64,000 bases of DNA from Myxococcaceae bacterium JPH2 (GCA_016458225.1 JAEMGR010000012.1:148216-212215); one strand, 5' to 3'; shown: positions 40,753-48,261, counted from the stretch's first letter. Numbers and translations are program-made. The notes: a model not told the origin generated them from the letters alone.

Positions 40753-40974
40753 ATGGCCAGCGGCATGAGCAACATCGTTTCCACCGCCATCTCGACCGCG
40801 TCGTCCCAGAAGTCCTCGATGGATGCGATGATCGCCCAGGCCCCGCCGGAGCAGCGTGGCTTCCTGGAGGCGCAGAAGAAGGTTCAGCAGGACTCGCAGG
40901 TGATGGAGATGATCACCAACCTGATGAAGAAGATGGACGAGATGGCGAAGGCGGCCATCGGCAACCTGAAGTAA
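40753..40974 (+). CDS. Needle-subunit-like protein, copy 4
   Basis: This 73-residue protein is identical to copy 3 at protein level and, as far as I can read, at DNA level. It lies in the second unit of the 452-bp duplication and has its own promoter. The sequence after it (40975 on) keeps the trailing hairpin but then diverges into the upstream region of the next candidate substrate gene. Confidence 0.75.
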   Translation: MASGMSNIVSTAISTASSQKSSMDAMIAQAPPEQRGFLEAQKKVQQDSQVMEMITNLMKKMDEMAKAAIGNLK

Positions 40975-41006
40975 TCCAGGTTCGAGTCGGCACCTCTGGC
41001 CCTGTT

Positions 41007-41030
41007 CTGGCGTCCCTTCGGGGAGGCTGG
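41007..41030 (+). terminator. UUCG-loop hairpin after needle-like copy 4
   Basis: This is the diverged version: CTGGCGTCCC with GGGAGGCTGG around TTCG. One C-G pair becomes U-G, weakening the outer stem. Confidence 0.45.
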
Positions 41031-41102
41031 AGCGGGGCCGGCGGCGTTTGGGGGCCTGGTGCCAACCCGCGCTCCAGCGAGCGTAAGCGCCCTGTGGGAC
41101 TG

Positions 41103-41132
41103 GCAACTTCTCCGCCAGTTCGATCGATAATC
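41103..41132 (+). promoter_or_regulatory. Sigma-28-like promoter P6
   Basis: GCAAC (41103-41107), 18-base spacer, GATAATC (41126-41132), preceded by ATC. It lacks the AGCTTC downstream element but shares CATTGGA with P1. It serves the gene at 41169, 37 bases downstream. Confidence 0.66.
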
Positions 41133-41168
41133 AGGAAAACGCATCATTGGAAAACGAGGAAGCAATCC

Positions 41169-41639
41169 ATGGCTCCCCCTTCGATTTCGAGCTCCGCTCC
41201 CCGCACCACGGCGACCCCGGCGACCAGCCGCACCACGCAGGCCCCGAAGTCGAACAGCGCGGACCCCACGGCGGCTTCGCAGGACGCGGTCTTCCAGGCC
41301 TACCAGAAGATGCTGGAGAGCTCCCCGTCGGAGAGCCTGACGCCGGAGAACCGGGACCAGTACACCCAGGCGGTCGTCGGCCAGACGAAGAACGCCTACG
41401 CGAGCTTCATGGGCAACCTGGGCGAGGCGACGGGCAAGGCGACGCAGGAGAAGATCGACAAGAAGGTCAACGAGTACCTTCGTGATCACCCGAACGCGTC
41501 GCTCGACGACATCAAGAAGAACGTGAAGGACATCTACAGCAAGGAGTCCTCCTCGGCCTACATCTTCAAGTCGATCATCGACAAGTCGATGAACGACATC
41601 ATGGCGAAGGCGAAGGCGCAGGCCGAGCAGTCCTGGTAG
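41169..41639 (+). CDS. Candidate type III secreted protein of unknown family
   Basis: This 156-residue protein has a Ser/Thr/Pro/Ala-rich N-terminal 40 residues, a composition typical of type III secretion signals, and no Sec signal. The remaining 115 residues are predicted helical (SQDAVFQAYQKMLESSPSES, YASFMGNLGEATGKATQEKI, YIFKSIIDKSMNDIMAKAKA). It shares the sigma-28-like promoter with the needle-like genes and precedes a TPR chaperone gene. A needle-tip, needle-adapter or secreted effector role is possible. AGGAAGC lies upstream of ATG. Confidence 0.72.
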   Translation: MAPPSISSSAPRTTATPATSRTTQAPKSNSADPTAASQDAVFQAYQKMLESSPSESLTPENRDQYTQAVVGQTKNAYASFMGNLGEATGKATQEKIDKKVNEYLRDHPNASLDDIKKNVKDIYSKESSSAYIFKSIIDKSMNDIMAKAKAQAEQSW

Positions 41640-41734
41640 CTGGAGAATCGCTTCCGAGCCGCCCCCGTTTGGATGCGCGGGGGCCTCACGCTAGACTCCC
41701 GGCCGCTGCTGCCCTCGCCCCGGTGAACGCGCAG

Positions 41735-42211
41735 ATGACGACTGAATCGAAGGACCCCCTGTCGAACGACACCCCGAAGCCGCTCTCCGGCCCCGAGATG
41801 CTCGAGCGGGCCACTGAGGGCTTCAACCTGTTCCAGGATGGCCAGTTCAGCGAGTCGCTCGCGATCTTCCAGACGCTGGCGGCCATGGACTCGACCGAGG
41901 CCTACTTCCAGACGGCCCTGGGCGCCTGCTTCCTGGCGCTCGAGGACCTGGAGCAGGCCGTGTCGTACTTCAATCGCGCCATCGAGTTGGATCCCTCGGA
42001 CCTCACGCCGTTCGTGAACCGGGGCGAGGCGTATCTCCGGCAGGGCCGGGTGATGGACGCGGCCCAGGATTTCCAGCACGCCGTGTCGCTGGACCCGGAG
42101 AACAAGGACCCCTTGAGCAACCGCGCCCGGATGCTCGCCGCCGCAGCGCTGGAGAGCGCCGAGGAGGCTCAGGCCTCCGACGGTGCCTCGGGCGCCGCCT
42201 CCCGTTCCTGA
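41735..42211 (+). CDS. TPR protein, third SycD/LcrH-like chaperone candidate
   Basis: This 158-residue protein has three tetratricopeptide units (FNLFQDGQFSESLAIFQTLA, ALGACFLALEDLEQAVSYFN, GEAYLRQGRVMDAAQDFQHA). An N-terminal polar segment and an Ala/Glu/Ser-rich tail flank them. It matches SycD/LcrH in size and repeat number and lies between a candidate substrate and sctV. ATG at 41735 has GGTGAA upstream; an upstream in-frame ATG at 41669 would add a Pro/Ala/Arg-rich segment and is less likely. Confidence 0.78.
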   Translation: MTTESKDPLSNDTPKPLSGPEMLERATEGFNLFQDGQFSESLAIFQTLAAMDSTEAYFQTALGACFLALEDLEQAVSYFNRAIELDPSDLTPFVNRGEAYLRQGRVMDAAQDFQHAVSLDPENKDPLSNRARMLAAAALESAEEAQASDGASGAASRS

Positions 42212-42291
42212 GCTTCAGGAACTTCCTCTCTCCGCCGCGGGCTGCCCCCTTGGGGTCGAGGGCCCGCGCGGACTAGGATGGCAGCCCGCCG

Positions 42292-44418
42292 ATGGCTACC
42301 GCCGACCCGAACAGCTTCCTGTCCAAATACTCCGACATCGTCCTGGCGATCGTGGTCGTGGCCATCGTCGGGATGATGATCGTCCCGCTGCCCACACTGC
42401 TGCTGGACGTGCTGCTGACGCTCAACATCAGCATCTCGGTGGTCCTGCTCCTCATCTCGCTCTACGTGCCGGCTGCGCTGCACTTGTCGGTGTTCCCGAC
42501 ACTGCTGCTCATCACCACGATGTTCCGGCTGGCACTGACCATCTCCACCACCCGACTCATCCTCCTCACCGGTGACCCGGGTGAGGTGGTCGTGGCGTTC
42601 GGAAAGTTCGTGGTGCAGGGCAACTTCATCGTCGGAATGATCATCTTCCTCATTCTGGTGGTGGTGAACTTCATCGTCATCTCGAAGGGCTCGGAGCGCG
42701 TGGCCGAAGTGGCCGCCCGCTTCACCCTCGACGCCATGCCCGGCAAGCAGATGTCCATCGACGCGGACCTGCGCGCGGGCGTCATCGATCAGGACCAGGG
42801 CAAGAAGAAGCGCCGTGACCTGGAGCGCGAGAGCCAGCTCTTCGGCGCCATGGACGGCGCCATGAAGTTCGTGAAGGGCGACGCCATCGCGTCCATCATC
42901 ATCACCGTCATCAACATCGTCGGTGGCCTCATCATCGGCGTGACCCAGAAGGGGTTGGCGGTGGGGGACGCGGCGCAGAAGTACACGCTGCTCACCATCG
43001 GTGACGGTCTGGTCGGCATGATTCCGGCCATCCTCATCTCCACCTGCGCCGGCATCATCGTGACGCGCGTCGGTGGTGAAGAGGAGGGTGCCCACCTCGG
43101 CAAGGACGTGGGCAGCCAGCTCACCGCGTACCCGAAGGCCATCGCCATCGCCTCGGGCATGCTCATCGCGCTCGGCCTCATCCCGGGTCTGCCCAAGATT
43201 CCGTTCTTCTTCCTGGGCGCGGGCGCGGGCTTTGGCGCCTGGAAGATGCTGAAGGCGAAGGATGCCGAGGCTGCTGGCGAGGATGCGCCTCCGTCCATGG
43301 AGATGGAGAACGGCACGCCGATGTCGTCGGAGCCGGCGCCCAAGGAGTCGATGAATCCGGACTCCGAGCTGTTCATCCCCGTGGTCACGCCCATCGTGCT
43401 CGAGGTGTCCGATGCCCTCGTGCCCTACGTGGACTCGCGGCAGGACAACGGCAAGTTCCTCTTCGAACTCGTCCCGTTCATGCGCGACGGCCTTTTCGTG
43501 GAGCTGGGCGTTCGCTTCCCGGGCGTGCGCGCGCGCGGCAACGGCTCGCTGCCGCCGGGCGCGTACCAGATTCAACTCAACGAGGTTCCCATCGTCACGG
43601 GCCAGGCCACGCTGGGCCACATCCTGGTCAACGACACGGTGGATCGCCTGCGGTTGATGAACATCCAGGGCTTCGAGGCGGTGAACCCCGCCACGCGTCA
43701 GCCCGCCGCGTGGGTGCCGGAGCAGTACCGCGAGACGCTGGAGGCCGCGGGCCTCACCACGTGGGACGTGCCTGGCTACATCATCCTGCACATGGCCGCG
43801 CTGCTGCGGAAGAACGCCCGCGAGTTCGTGGGCGTGCAGGAGACGCAGACGATGCTGGAGCAGTTGGAGAAGGCCTTCCCCGCCATCGTCAAGGAGGTGG
43901 TGCCGAAGGTCGTCAACGTGCTCAAGCTGACGGACATCCTGAGCCGCCTGACGGAGGAGGAGATCTCCATCCGCGACCTGCGCGGCATCCTCCAGGCCCT
44001 GGCGGAGTACGGGCAGGTGGAGGCGGACAACGTCATGCTCACCGAGCATGTCCGTGCCTCGCTGCGCCGCTACATCTCGCACAAGTACGCGCGCGGCACG
44101 GGGACGCTGGTCGTCTACCTGTTGGATCCGCAGATCGAGGAAGCGATCCGCAGCTCCATCAAGCGGACCTCGGCGGGCGCGCACCTCGCGCTGGAGCCGG
44201 AGATCGCCGCGGAGATCGTCCAGGCCGTACGCTCGGAGTGCGGACACCTGCCGCCCAGCGCGCAGCGCCCGGTCATCCTCACCGCCATGGACATCCGGCG
44301 CTACGTCCGCAAACTGCTGGAGTACGAGTTCACGCCGTCGTTCTCCGTGCTCAGCTACCAGGAGCTGTCGCCGGACCTGAACATCCAGCCGGTCGCTCGC
44401 ATCTCGACCTCGCGGTAG
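42292..44418 (+). CDS. sctV: Type III export gate protein (FlhA/YscV family)
   Basis: This 708-residue protein forms the nonameric export-gate ring. The N-terminal third has seven or eight transmembrane helices between about 20 and 315, enclosing the FHIPEP region with LDAMPGKQMSIDADLRAG. The cytoplasmic domain (about 370-708) is the docking platform for chaperone-substrate complexes, with VPEQYRETLEAAGLTTWDVP and LTDILSRLTEEEISIRDLRG. An acidic linker (about 325-370) joins them. Length is typical. It is the last gene of the cluster and is followed by a GC-rich hairpin. Confidence 0.95.
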   Translation: MATADPNSFLSKYSDIVLAIVVVAIVGMMIVPLPTLLLDVLLTLNISISVVLLLISLYVPAALHLSVFPTLLLITTMFRLALTISTTRLILLTGDPGEVVVAFGKFVVQGNFIVGMIIFLILVVVNFIVISKGSERVAEVAARFTLDAMPGKQMSIDADLRAGVIDQDQGKKKRRDLERESQLFGAMDGAMKFVKGDAIASIIITVINIVGGLIIGVTQKGLAVGDAAQKYTLLTIGDGLVGMIPAILISTCAGIIVTRVGGEEEGAHLGKDVGSQLTAYPKAIAIASGMLIALGLIPGLPKIPFFFLGAGAGFGAWKMLKAKDAEAAGEDAPPSMEMENGTPMSSEPAPKESMNPDSELFIPVVTPIVLEVSDALVPYVDSRQDNGKFLFELVPFMRDGLFVELGVRFPGVRARGNGSLPPGAYQIQLNEVPIVTGQATLGHILVNDTVDRLRLMNIQGFEAVNPATRQPAAWVPEQYRETLEAAGLTTWDVPGYIILHMAALLRKNAREFVGVQETQTMLEQLEKAFPAIVKEVVPKVVNVLKLTDILSRLTEEEISIRDLRGILQALAEYGQVEADNVMLTEHVRASLRRYISHKYARGTGTLVVYLLDPQIEEAIRSSIKRTSAGAHLALEPEIAAEIVQAVRSECGHLPPSAQRPVILTAMDIRRYVRKLLEYEFTPSFSVLSYQELSPDLNIQPVARISTSR

Positions 44419-44431
44419 TTCCTCGCGCGAA

Positions 44432-44457
44432 GGCCGGCCCCCTCAAGTGGGCCGGCC
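44432..44457 (+). terminator. GC-rich hairpin at the end of the type III cluster
   Basis: A perfect 9-bp stem (GGCCGGCCC/GGGCCGGCC) with an eight-base loop starts 13 bases past the sctV stop. No T-run follows, so termination may be partly factor-dependent. Confidence 0.55.
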
Positions 44458-44706
44458 CGCGCTGCTCCGCAAACACAATGGCGCTGCCGCGCACGCGAAG
44501 ACACGTGCTCGCACGCACCTCGTTCGAATCGCTCGCGAGGCGCAGGACGCGTTGCTGCGCGATGTGCTCGTGCGAGCCTCGCTGCGCGTGTGTGGCTCGC
44601 GAGGCGGCGTGTGGGCGTTGCCTCGCGATGCCCTGGTGAGCGCTTCCTGCCGGGCAGGCTCACGCGATGCGCTGGGGTGGTGCTCGCGCGGGCGGCGCCG
44701 GAGCGC
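44458..44706. other. Intergenic region between convergent sctV and FHA genes
   Basis: No gene is supported here. The stretch is enriched in degenerate CTCGCGAGG / TGCTCGC motifs (around 44530, 44595 and 44625), with small inverted repeats such as GCTCGTGCGAGC near 44567. It may be remnant sequence or a folded trailer for the FHA gene. Confidence 0.35.
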
Positions 44707-45774
44707 TCAGGCTCCGACGAGCACGGCGATCATCAGGATGAGGAAGACGAGTCCCACGACGCCCATCACGACGAGCGGCACGAGCTTCTGCTTGTCCCCG
44801 AGCGCGGCCCGGATGCCGCTGGGCGCGGCGGGCTCGGGCTCAGGTTCCGGGGGCGGCGGCTCGGGCTCGGGGGGCGGCTCCGGCGCGGGCTCTTCCGCGG
44901 GCGGGGCGGGGTCTTCCGCGGCGGGCTCGGGAGCAGGCTCCTCGGCGACAGGCGCGGACTCCTCGGCGGACTCCGTGGCCTTGGCGTCGCGGCGCACGGC
45001 GGACGGACGGGGAGGGGAGGGCGCTGGGGCCGGCGCGGCCACGTCCGCCGAGAGCGAGACGGACTCTTCCGCGGGCTCGGTGGGGTCCACGTAGAGCAGT
45101 CGCGTGCTGCCCACCTCCAACTCGTCGCCGTCCTTCAGCGCCTTGCGGTTCACCCGCTTCTTGTTGACGCGAATGCCGTTGCGGCTGCCCAGGTCTTCCA
45201 CGTGCGTGCCGGACCAGTCACGGCGCACCTTGGCGTGGCGACGCGAGACGAGGTCGTCCTTCAGGACGATGTCCGCCTCTTTGTCGTCCCGGCCGAAGAC
45301 GAACTCCTTGGCGTCGGAGATCTCGATGCGCTGGCCTTCGCGCGGCCCGTTCATGTAGCGCAGGTAGCGCTCATCCGAGTTGGCCAGCCCGCGCATGACG
45401 TCCTTCACCATGCCCCGGGCGATGAAGGACGTCTTCTCCGAGCCCGACTCTGCGGCCAGCTCCGTCACGCGATCGAAGCGCACGTCGTACTGCGCGACCG
45501 CGATGACGTCCCCGTTGCGCAGCAGGCGCTTCTCGCCCTTGGGCAGGGCCTTCCCGTTGATCTGCGTGCCGTAGGCGCTGCCCAGGTCCTCCAGGAAGTA
45601 GATGCTCCCCTCCTGGACGATGCGCGCGTGGTTGCGCGACACTGCCTGCTGTGGGAGCACGATCTGGCAGGACTTGTCCCGGCCCAGGGTGATGACCGCG
45701 TCGTCAAGGACGACCTCGGTGCCTGGGCTCGCCCCTGCGTCGCTGCGCTGCGTGACGGTCAGACGAACGCTCAT
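44707..45774 (-). CDS. Double FHA-domain protein with Pro/Glu-rich linker and C-terminal membrane anchor
   Basis: This 355-residue protein has two forkhead-associated domains. The first covers about 15-100 (LGRDKSCQIVLPQQAVSRNH, LEDLGSAYGTQINGK) and the second about 140-225 (FGRDDKEADIVLKDDLVSRR, VEDLGSRNGIRVNKKRV). Each keeps the G-R, S-R-x-H and N-G signature for phosphothreonine binding. An acidic Pro/Glu-rich linker (about 240-320) leads to one C-terminal transmembrane helix (about 330-352, LVPLVVMGVVGLVFLILMIA). It would be tail-anchored with the FHA domains in the cytoplasm, reading Ser/Thr kinase signals. SctD of injectisomes also has a cytoplasmic FHA-like domain, but this protein lacks a periplasmic part. 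Confidence 0.88.
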   Translation of the reverse strand: MSVRLTVTQRSDAGASPGTEVVLDDAVITLGRDKSCQIVLPQQAVSRNHARIVQEGSIYFLEDLGSAYGTQINGKALPKGEKRLLRNGDVIAVAQYDVRFDRVTELAAESGSEKTSFIARGMVKDVMRGLANSDERYLRYMNGPREGQRIEISDAKEFVFGRDDKEADIVLKDDLVSRRHAKVRRDWSGTHVEDLGSRNGIRVNKKRVNRKALKDGDELEVGSTRLLYVDPTEPAEESVSLSADVAAPAPAPSPPRPSAVRRDAKATESAEESAPVAEEPAPEPAAEDPAPPAEEPAPEPPPEPEPPPPEPEPEPAAPSGIRAALGDKQKLVPLVVMGVVGLVFLILMIAVLVGA

Positions 45775-45808
45775 CGCGAAGAGTCGATACCAGAGGGAAC
45801 GGGCGGGC

Positions 45809-46870
45809 CTAGAAGGCGGCGCTGTTGAGGAACTTCTCGCACGTCTGGTACTCGGTCGGGAACTCCTCGGACGTGCCGTACTTCATGAAGTTCTTGCACG
45901 CGGCCTCGGCGTGCTGCTGCTTGTGGGCCTCGGAGAAGATCTGGAAGAGGCCGAAGTGGCAGGGCGCGAACTTCGCGTCCAGCTTCACGCACTTGCGGTA
46001 GGCGCCTTCCTCTTCCGCGAGCAGGCCCTTGTCCTTGTACTGGCGCGCGAGCAGGTACAGCGCCGGGGCGCTGTTCTCCGCCGTCTGGGTGTCCTTCAGC
46101 TCCTTGAGGGCCGAGTCCGTGAGCGCCGCCTTGCGCTGGGCGACCGCCAGGTTGTTGAGGCAGCTCGAGTTCTGCTCGTCCAGGCGCACGCAGTTGCCGA
46201 AGGCCTCACGCGCCTCGACGAAGCGGCTCTGCTCCAACAGCACGGTGCCCAGGTCGTGCCACACTTCCGTCGCGTCCGGGGTCAGCTGCGCGGCCTGCGC
46301 GAGGTGGTCGGCGGCCGTGTCCAGGTCGTGCTCCTGGAAGGCGATGATGCCCAGGTTGTGGTGCGCGTTGGAGATGTTCGGATTGACGGCGAGGATGGTG
46401 TTGAACTCCTTCTTCGCCTGCTCCATCTTCTCCATCTTCATGTAGGTGAGCCCGAGGTCGTAACGCGACTCGAGGTTGTCCGGGTTCACCTGCAGGGCGC
46501 GGCGGAAGTTGTCGTGCGCCTTTCCGTAGGCACCTTCCTCCAGGTAGATGGCGCCCAGGTTCTGGTACGACTGGAGGTGCTCCTGGTTGTAGCGCAGGGC
46601 CTTGATGAAATACTCCTTGGCCCGCTTCTTGTCGTCCATGCCCATGGCGATGAGGCCCTTGTTCGCCCAGAGGTCCGCGTACTGCGGCGAGAACTCCAGA
46701 CCCAGATCGCAGTAGACGGTCGCGCGCTGGTAGTCACCCTTTTGCAGTTCCTGGGCGCACAGCTCGTTGTTGATCAACGCCCGCTCATGCGGCGGGGGGG
46801 TATTCAAGCAGGCAGCCAAGGGCAGCATGGCGGCGACCGACAGCGCGAGGACAAGGCGGCGAAGACGCAT
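45809..46870 (-). CDS. TPR-repeat lipoprotein
   Basis: This 353-residue protein has a lipoprotein signal (LVLALSVAAMLPLAAC). About eight tetratricopeptide repeats follow (for example ADLWANKGLIAMGMDDKKRA, LQSYQNLGAIYLEEGAYGKA, ISNAHHNLGIIAFQEHDLDT, LNNLAVAQRKAALTDSALKE). It would be anchored to a membrane facing the periplasm and serve as an assembly scaffold, as in pilus pilotins or gliding-machinery TPR lipoproteins of myxobacteria. The C-terminal 80 residues hold several paired cysteines. It is upstream of the double-FHA gene with a 34-base gap, so the two are probably an operon. Confidence 0.85.
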   Translation of the reverse strand: MRLRRLVLALSVAAMLPLAACLNTPPPHERALINNELCAQELQKGDYQRATVYCDLGLEFSPQYADLWANKGLIAMGMDDKKRAKEYFIKALRYNQEHLQSYQNLGAIYLEEGAYGKAHDNFRRALQVNPDNLESRYDLGLTYMKMEKMEQAKKEFNTILAVNPNISNAHHNLGIIAFQEHDLDTAADHLAQAAQLTPDATEVWHDLGTVLLEQSRFVEAREAFGNCVRLDEQNSSCLNNLAVAQRKAALTDSALKELKDTQTAENSAPALYLLARQYKDKGLLAEEEGAYRKCVKLDAKFAPCHFGLFQIFSEAHKQQHAEAACKNFMKYGTSEEFPTEYQTCEKFLNSAAF

Positions 46871-46973
46871 GGCGGCCCGAGTGTAGGAGAGCGCCCCCCC
46901 GTGAAGCAATGTCCGGGTGGGCCTGAATCCGAGCTGTTTTCCGAGGGTTAGGCTGGCGTTAGAGTCCGCTGCC

Positions 46974-47486
46974 ATGCGTACCTTCTTCTTCTCTGTTGCC
47001 GTCGTCGCCGCCCTGCTGGGCGCGACTCCCGCCCGGGCGCAGTTCGCCAATCACAGCATCGGCGTCTCGCTGGGCTACATGGACTTCAAGCGGACCGCGG
47101 GCCTCGAGGGCACTCCGTTCCTCGGGATTGATGCGAGCCTCTACATCGAGAGCGGCTTCGAGCTGGTGTCGCTCACGAAGATCATGTTCCCCCGCTCCGT
47201 CGCCGACGATAAGCGCGTGGTGGGCCTGGCCCCGTCCCTGGGCATCCGCTACCTGTTCATGGAGGAGTCGATCCGGCCCTATGTCGGCTCGGACATCAGC
47301 TACCTGGTGGTCCTCAAGAACACGACGAGCAACTTCGTGGGCATCGGGCCCAACGTCGGCGTGGACTACTTCGTCAGCGACACCGTGAGCATGGGCATCC
47401 GGGCGCAGTACAACTTCTACATCGCCCTCAACGAGAAGACGCAGAAGTCGCTGACGGCCTCGGCGGGCGTGGCGGCGTACTTCTAG
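46974..47486 (+). CDS. Small outer-membrane beta-barrel protein
   Basis: This 170-residue protein has a signal peptide (FFFSVAVVAALLGATPARA, cleavage near residue 22). Alternating hydrophobic/polar strands with aromatic girdle residues follow (IGVSLGYMDFKRTAGL, SIRPYVGSDISYLVVL, VSMGIRAQYNFYIAL), ending in ASAGVAAYF with the terminal Phe typical of barrels. It resembles the eight-stranded OmpA-like / OprF-type fold. It is divergent from the TPR lipoprotein. Its 3' end overlaps the convergent RDD gene by 59 bases. Confidence 0.82.
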   Translation: MRTFFFSVAVVAALLGATPARAQFANHSIGVSLGYMDFKRTAGLEGTPFLGIDASLYIESGFELVSLTKIMFPRSVADDKRVVGLAPSLGIRYLFMEESIRPYVGSDISYLVVLKNTTSNFVGIGPNVGVDYFVSDTVSMGIRAQYNFYIALNEKTQKSLTASAGVAAYF

Positions 47487-48261
47487 CGCCGGAGTTCCGC
47501 GCCGGGCGCGGCAGCAGGGCCGTGGCCACCAGGAGCGTCCACTTCTCGTCCGAGAGGTGGGCCGGCTTCTCCATCGCCAAGGCATCTTGTAGCCGCGCCC
47601 CGAGCGCCGAGAACAGCCGAAGGCGGGCCTCGATGCCCAGCTCCTCGCGGCGCACGGCGGCCGACAGCACCAGCTCCCGCTCCTCGGTGGTGAGCCGCTT
47701 CACCCGCGAGACGAACAGCGGATCCGCCAGGAGGCCCTCGTCCCCCGTGGTGCCCAGCGCCGAGGGCACCTTGAGGCGTCGCTCGCGCACGACGATGGTC
47801 CCCGCCAGCAGGTCGCCCAGCCGCTGGTTCGAGCGAGACGCCATCGCCGCCACGCCGCCCACCAGATAGAAGAGCGGCAGTCGGTCCACTGGCCGCGCCA
47901 GGTTGCGCAGCGCCGCGTGGTAGAAGCCGATCCGCACGCCGCTCTCCTGGATGACCCGCAGGCCCATGATGCGCTTGCCCACCGTCTGGCCGCTCCACGC
48001 GGACTCCAGCGCGATGGCGTAGCCCCAGTCGATGAGGAAGTAGACGACGATGGCCAGGGCGCTCGCGAAGCCCGGGAAGACGACCATCGCGAACTGGAGG
48101 CCGATCAACACCACCGCCGTGCCCACGAGCACCAGCAGCGCGTCCAGCAGCCAGGCGAGGAGGCGCGAGTACACGCCCGCGAGCGTGAAGCGGAATTCGA
48201 CGTATTCAGGAGTCAGCACCGTGTGGGTGCCGTCGAGCAGGGTATCGCTGGCGGGCGTCAC
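47428..48261 (-). CDS. RDD-family membrane protein
   Basis: This 277-residue protein has the RDD domain (about 18-165). It starts with YSRLLAWLLDALLVLVGTAV (Arg-Asp positions), followed by a second helix (LQFAMVVFPGFASALAIVVY) and a third near VDRLPLFYLVGGVAAMAS. The motif TVGKRIMGLRVIQESG is diagnostic. The C-terminal 100 residues are cytoplasmic and helical. RDD proteins are of uncertain function, often linked to ion transport, and often accompany MoxR/DUF58/SpoIIM modules like the one further right. I chose GTG at 48261. The Pro/Ser/Arg tail runs into the opposite gene. Confidence 0.86.
   Translation of the reverse strand: MTPASDTLLDGTHTVLTPEYVEFRFTLAGVYSRLLAWLLDALLVLVGTAVVLIGLQFAMVVFPGFASALAIVVYFLIDWGYAIALESAWSGQTVGKRIMGLRVIQESGVRIGFYHAALRNLARPVDRLPLFYLVGGVAAMASRSNQRLGDLLAGTIVVRERRLKVPSALGTTGDEGLLADPLFVSRVKRLTTEERELVLSAAVRREELGIEARLRLFSALGARLQDALAMEKPAHLSDEKWTLLVATALLPRPARNSGARSTPPRPPRPSATSASSR

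Larger units (their letters stand above)
40071..40974 (+). repeat. Nearly identical 452-bp tandem duplication containing needle-like copies 3 and 4
   Basis: Bases 40071-40522 and 40523-40974 are the same length and differ, as far as I can read, at one base (position 40582, A for G). Each unit holds the trailing hairpin of the previous copy, a promoter and a full gene. This is a recent duplication or an array kept uniform by recombination. Confidence 0.88.

Noticed and set aside
39980..41489. Long minus-strand open frames across the needle array (repeated Arg/Pro/Leu-rich products)
   Set aside because: They are mirror images of the repeated plus-strand genes in high-GC DNA, with no ribosome-binding sites and no recognisable domains.
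29255..44418. Whether the cluster is a flagellar locus
   Set aside because: No flagellin, hook, rod, MS-ring FliF, motor or stator genes are present, SctJ is an injectisome-type lipoprotein, and SycD-like chaperones are present. The flagellar features are limited to FliO, FliP-like SctR, FlhX-like protein and the sigma factor.
44518..44545. GTTCGAATC resembling a tRNA T-loop
   Set aside because: The flanking bases do not form a five-pair T-stem, and no acceptor, D or anticodon arm can be built around it.
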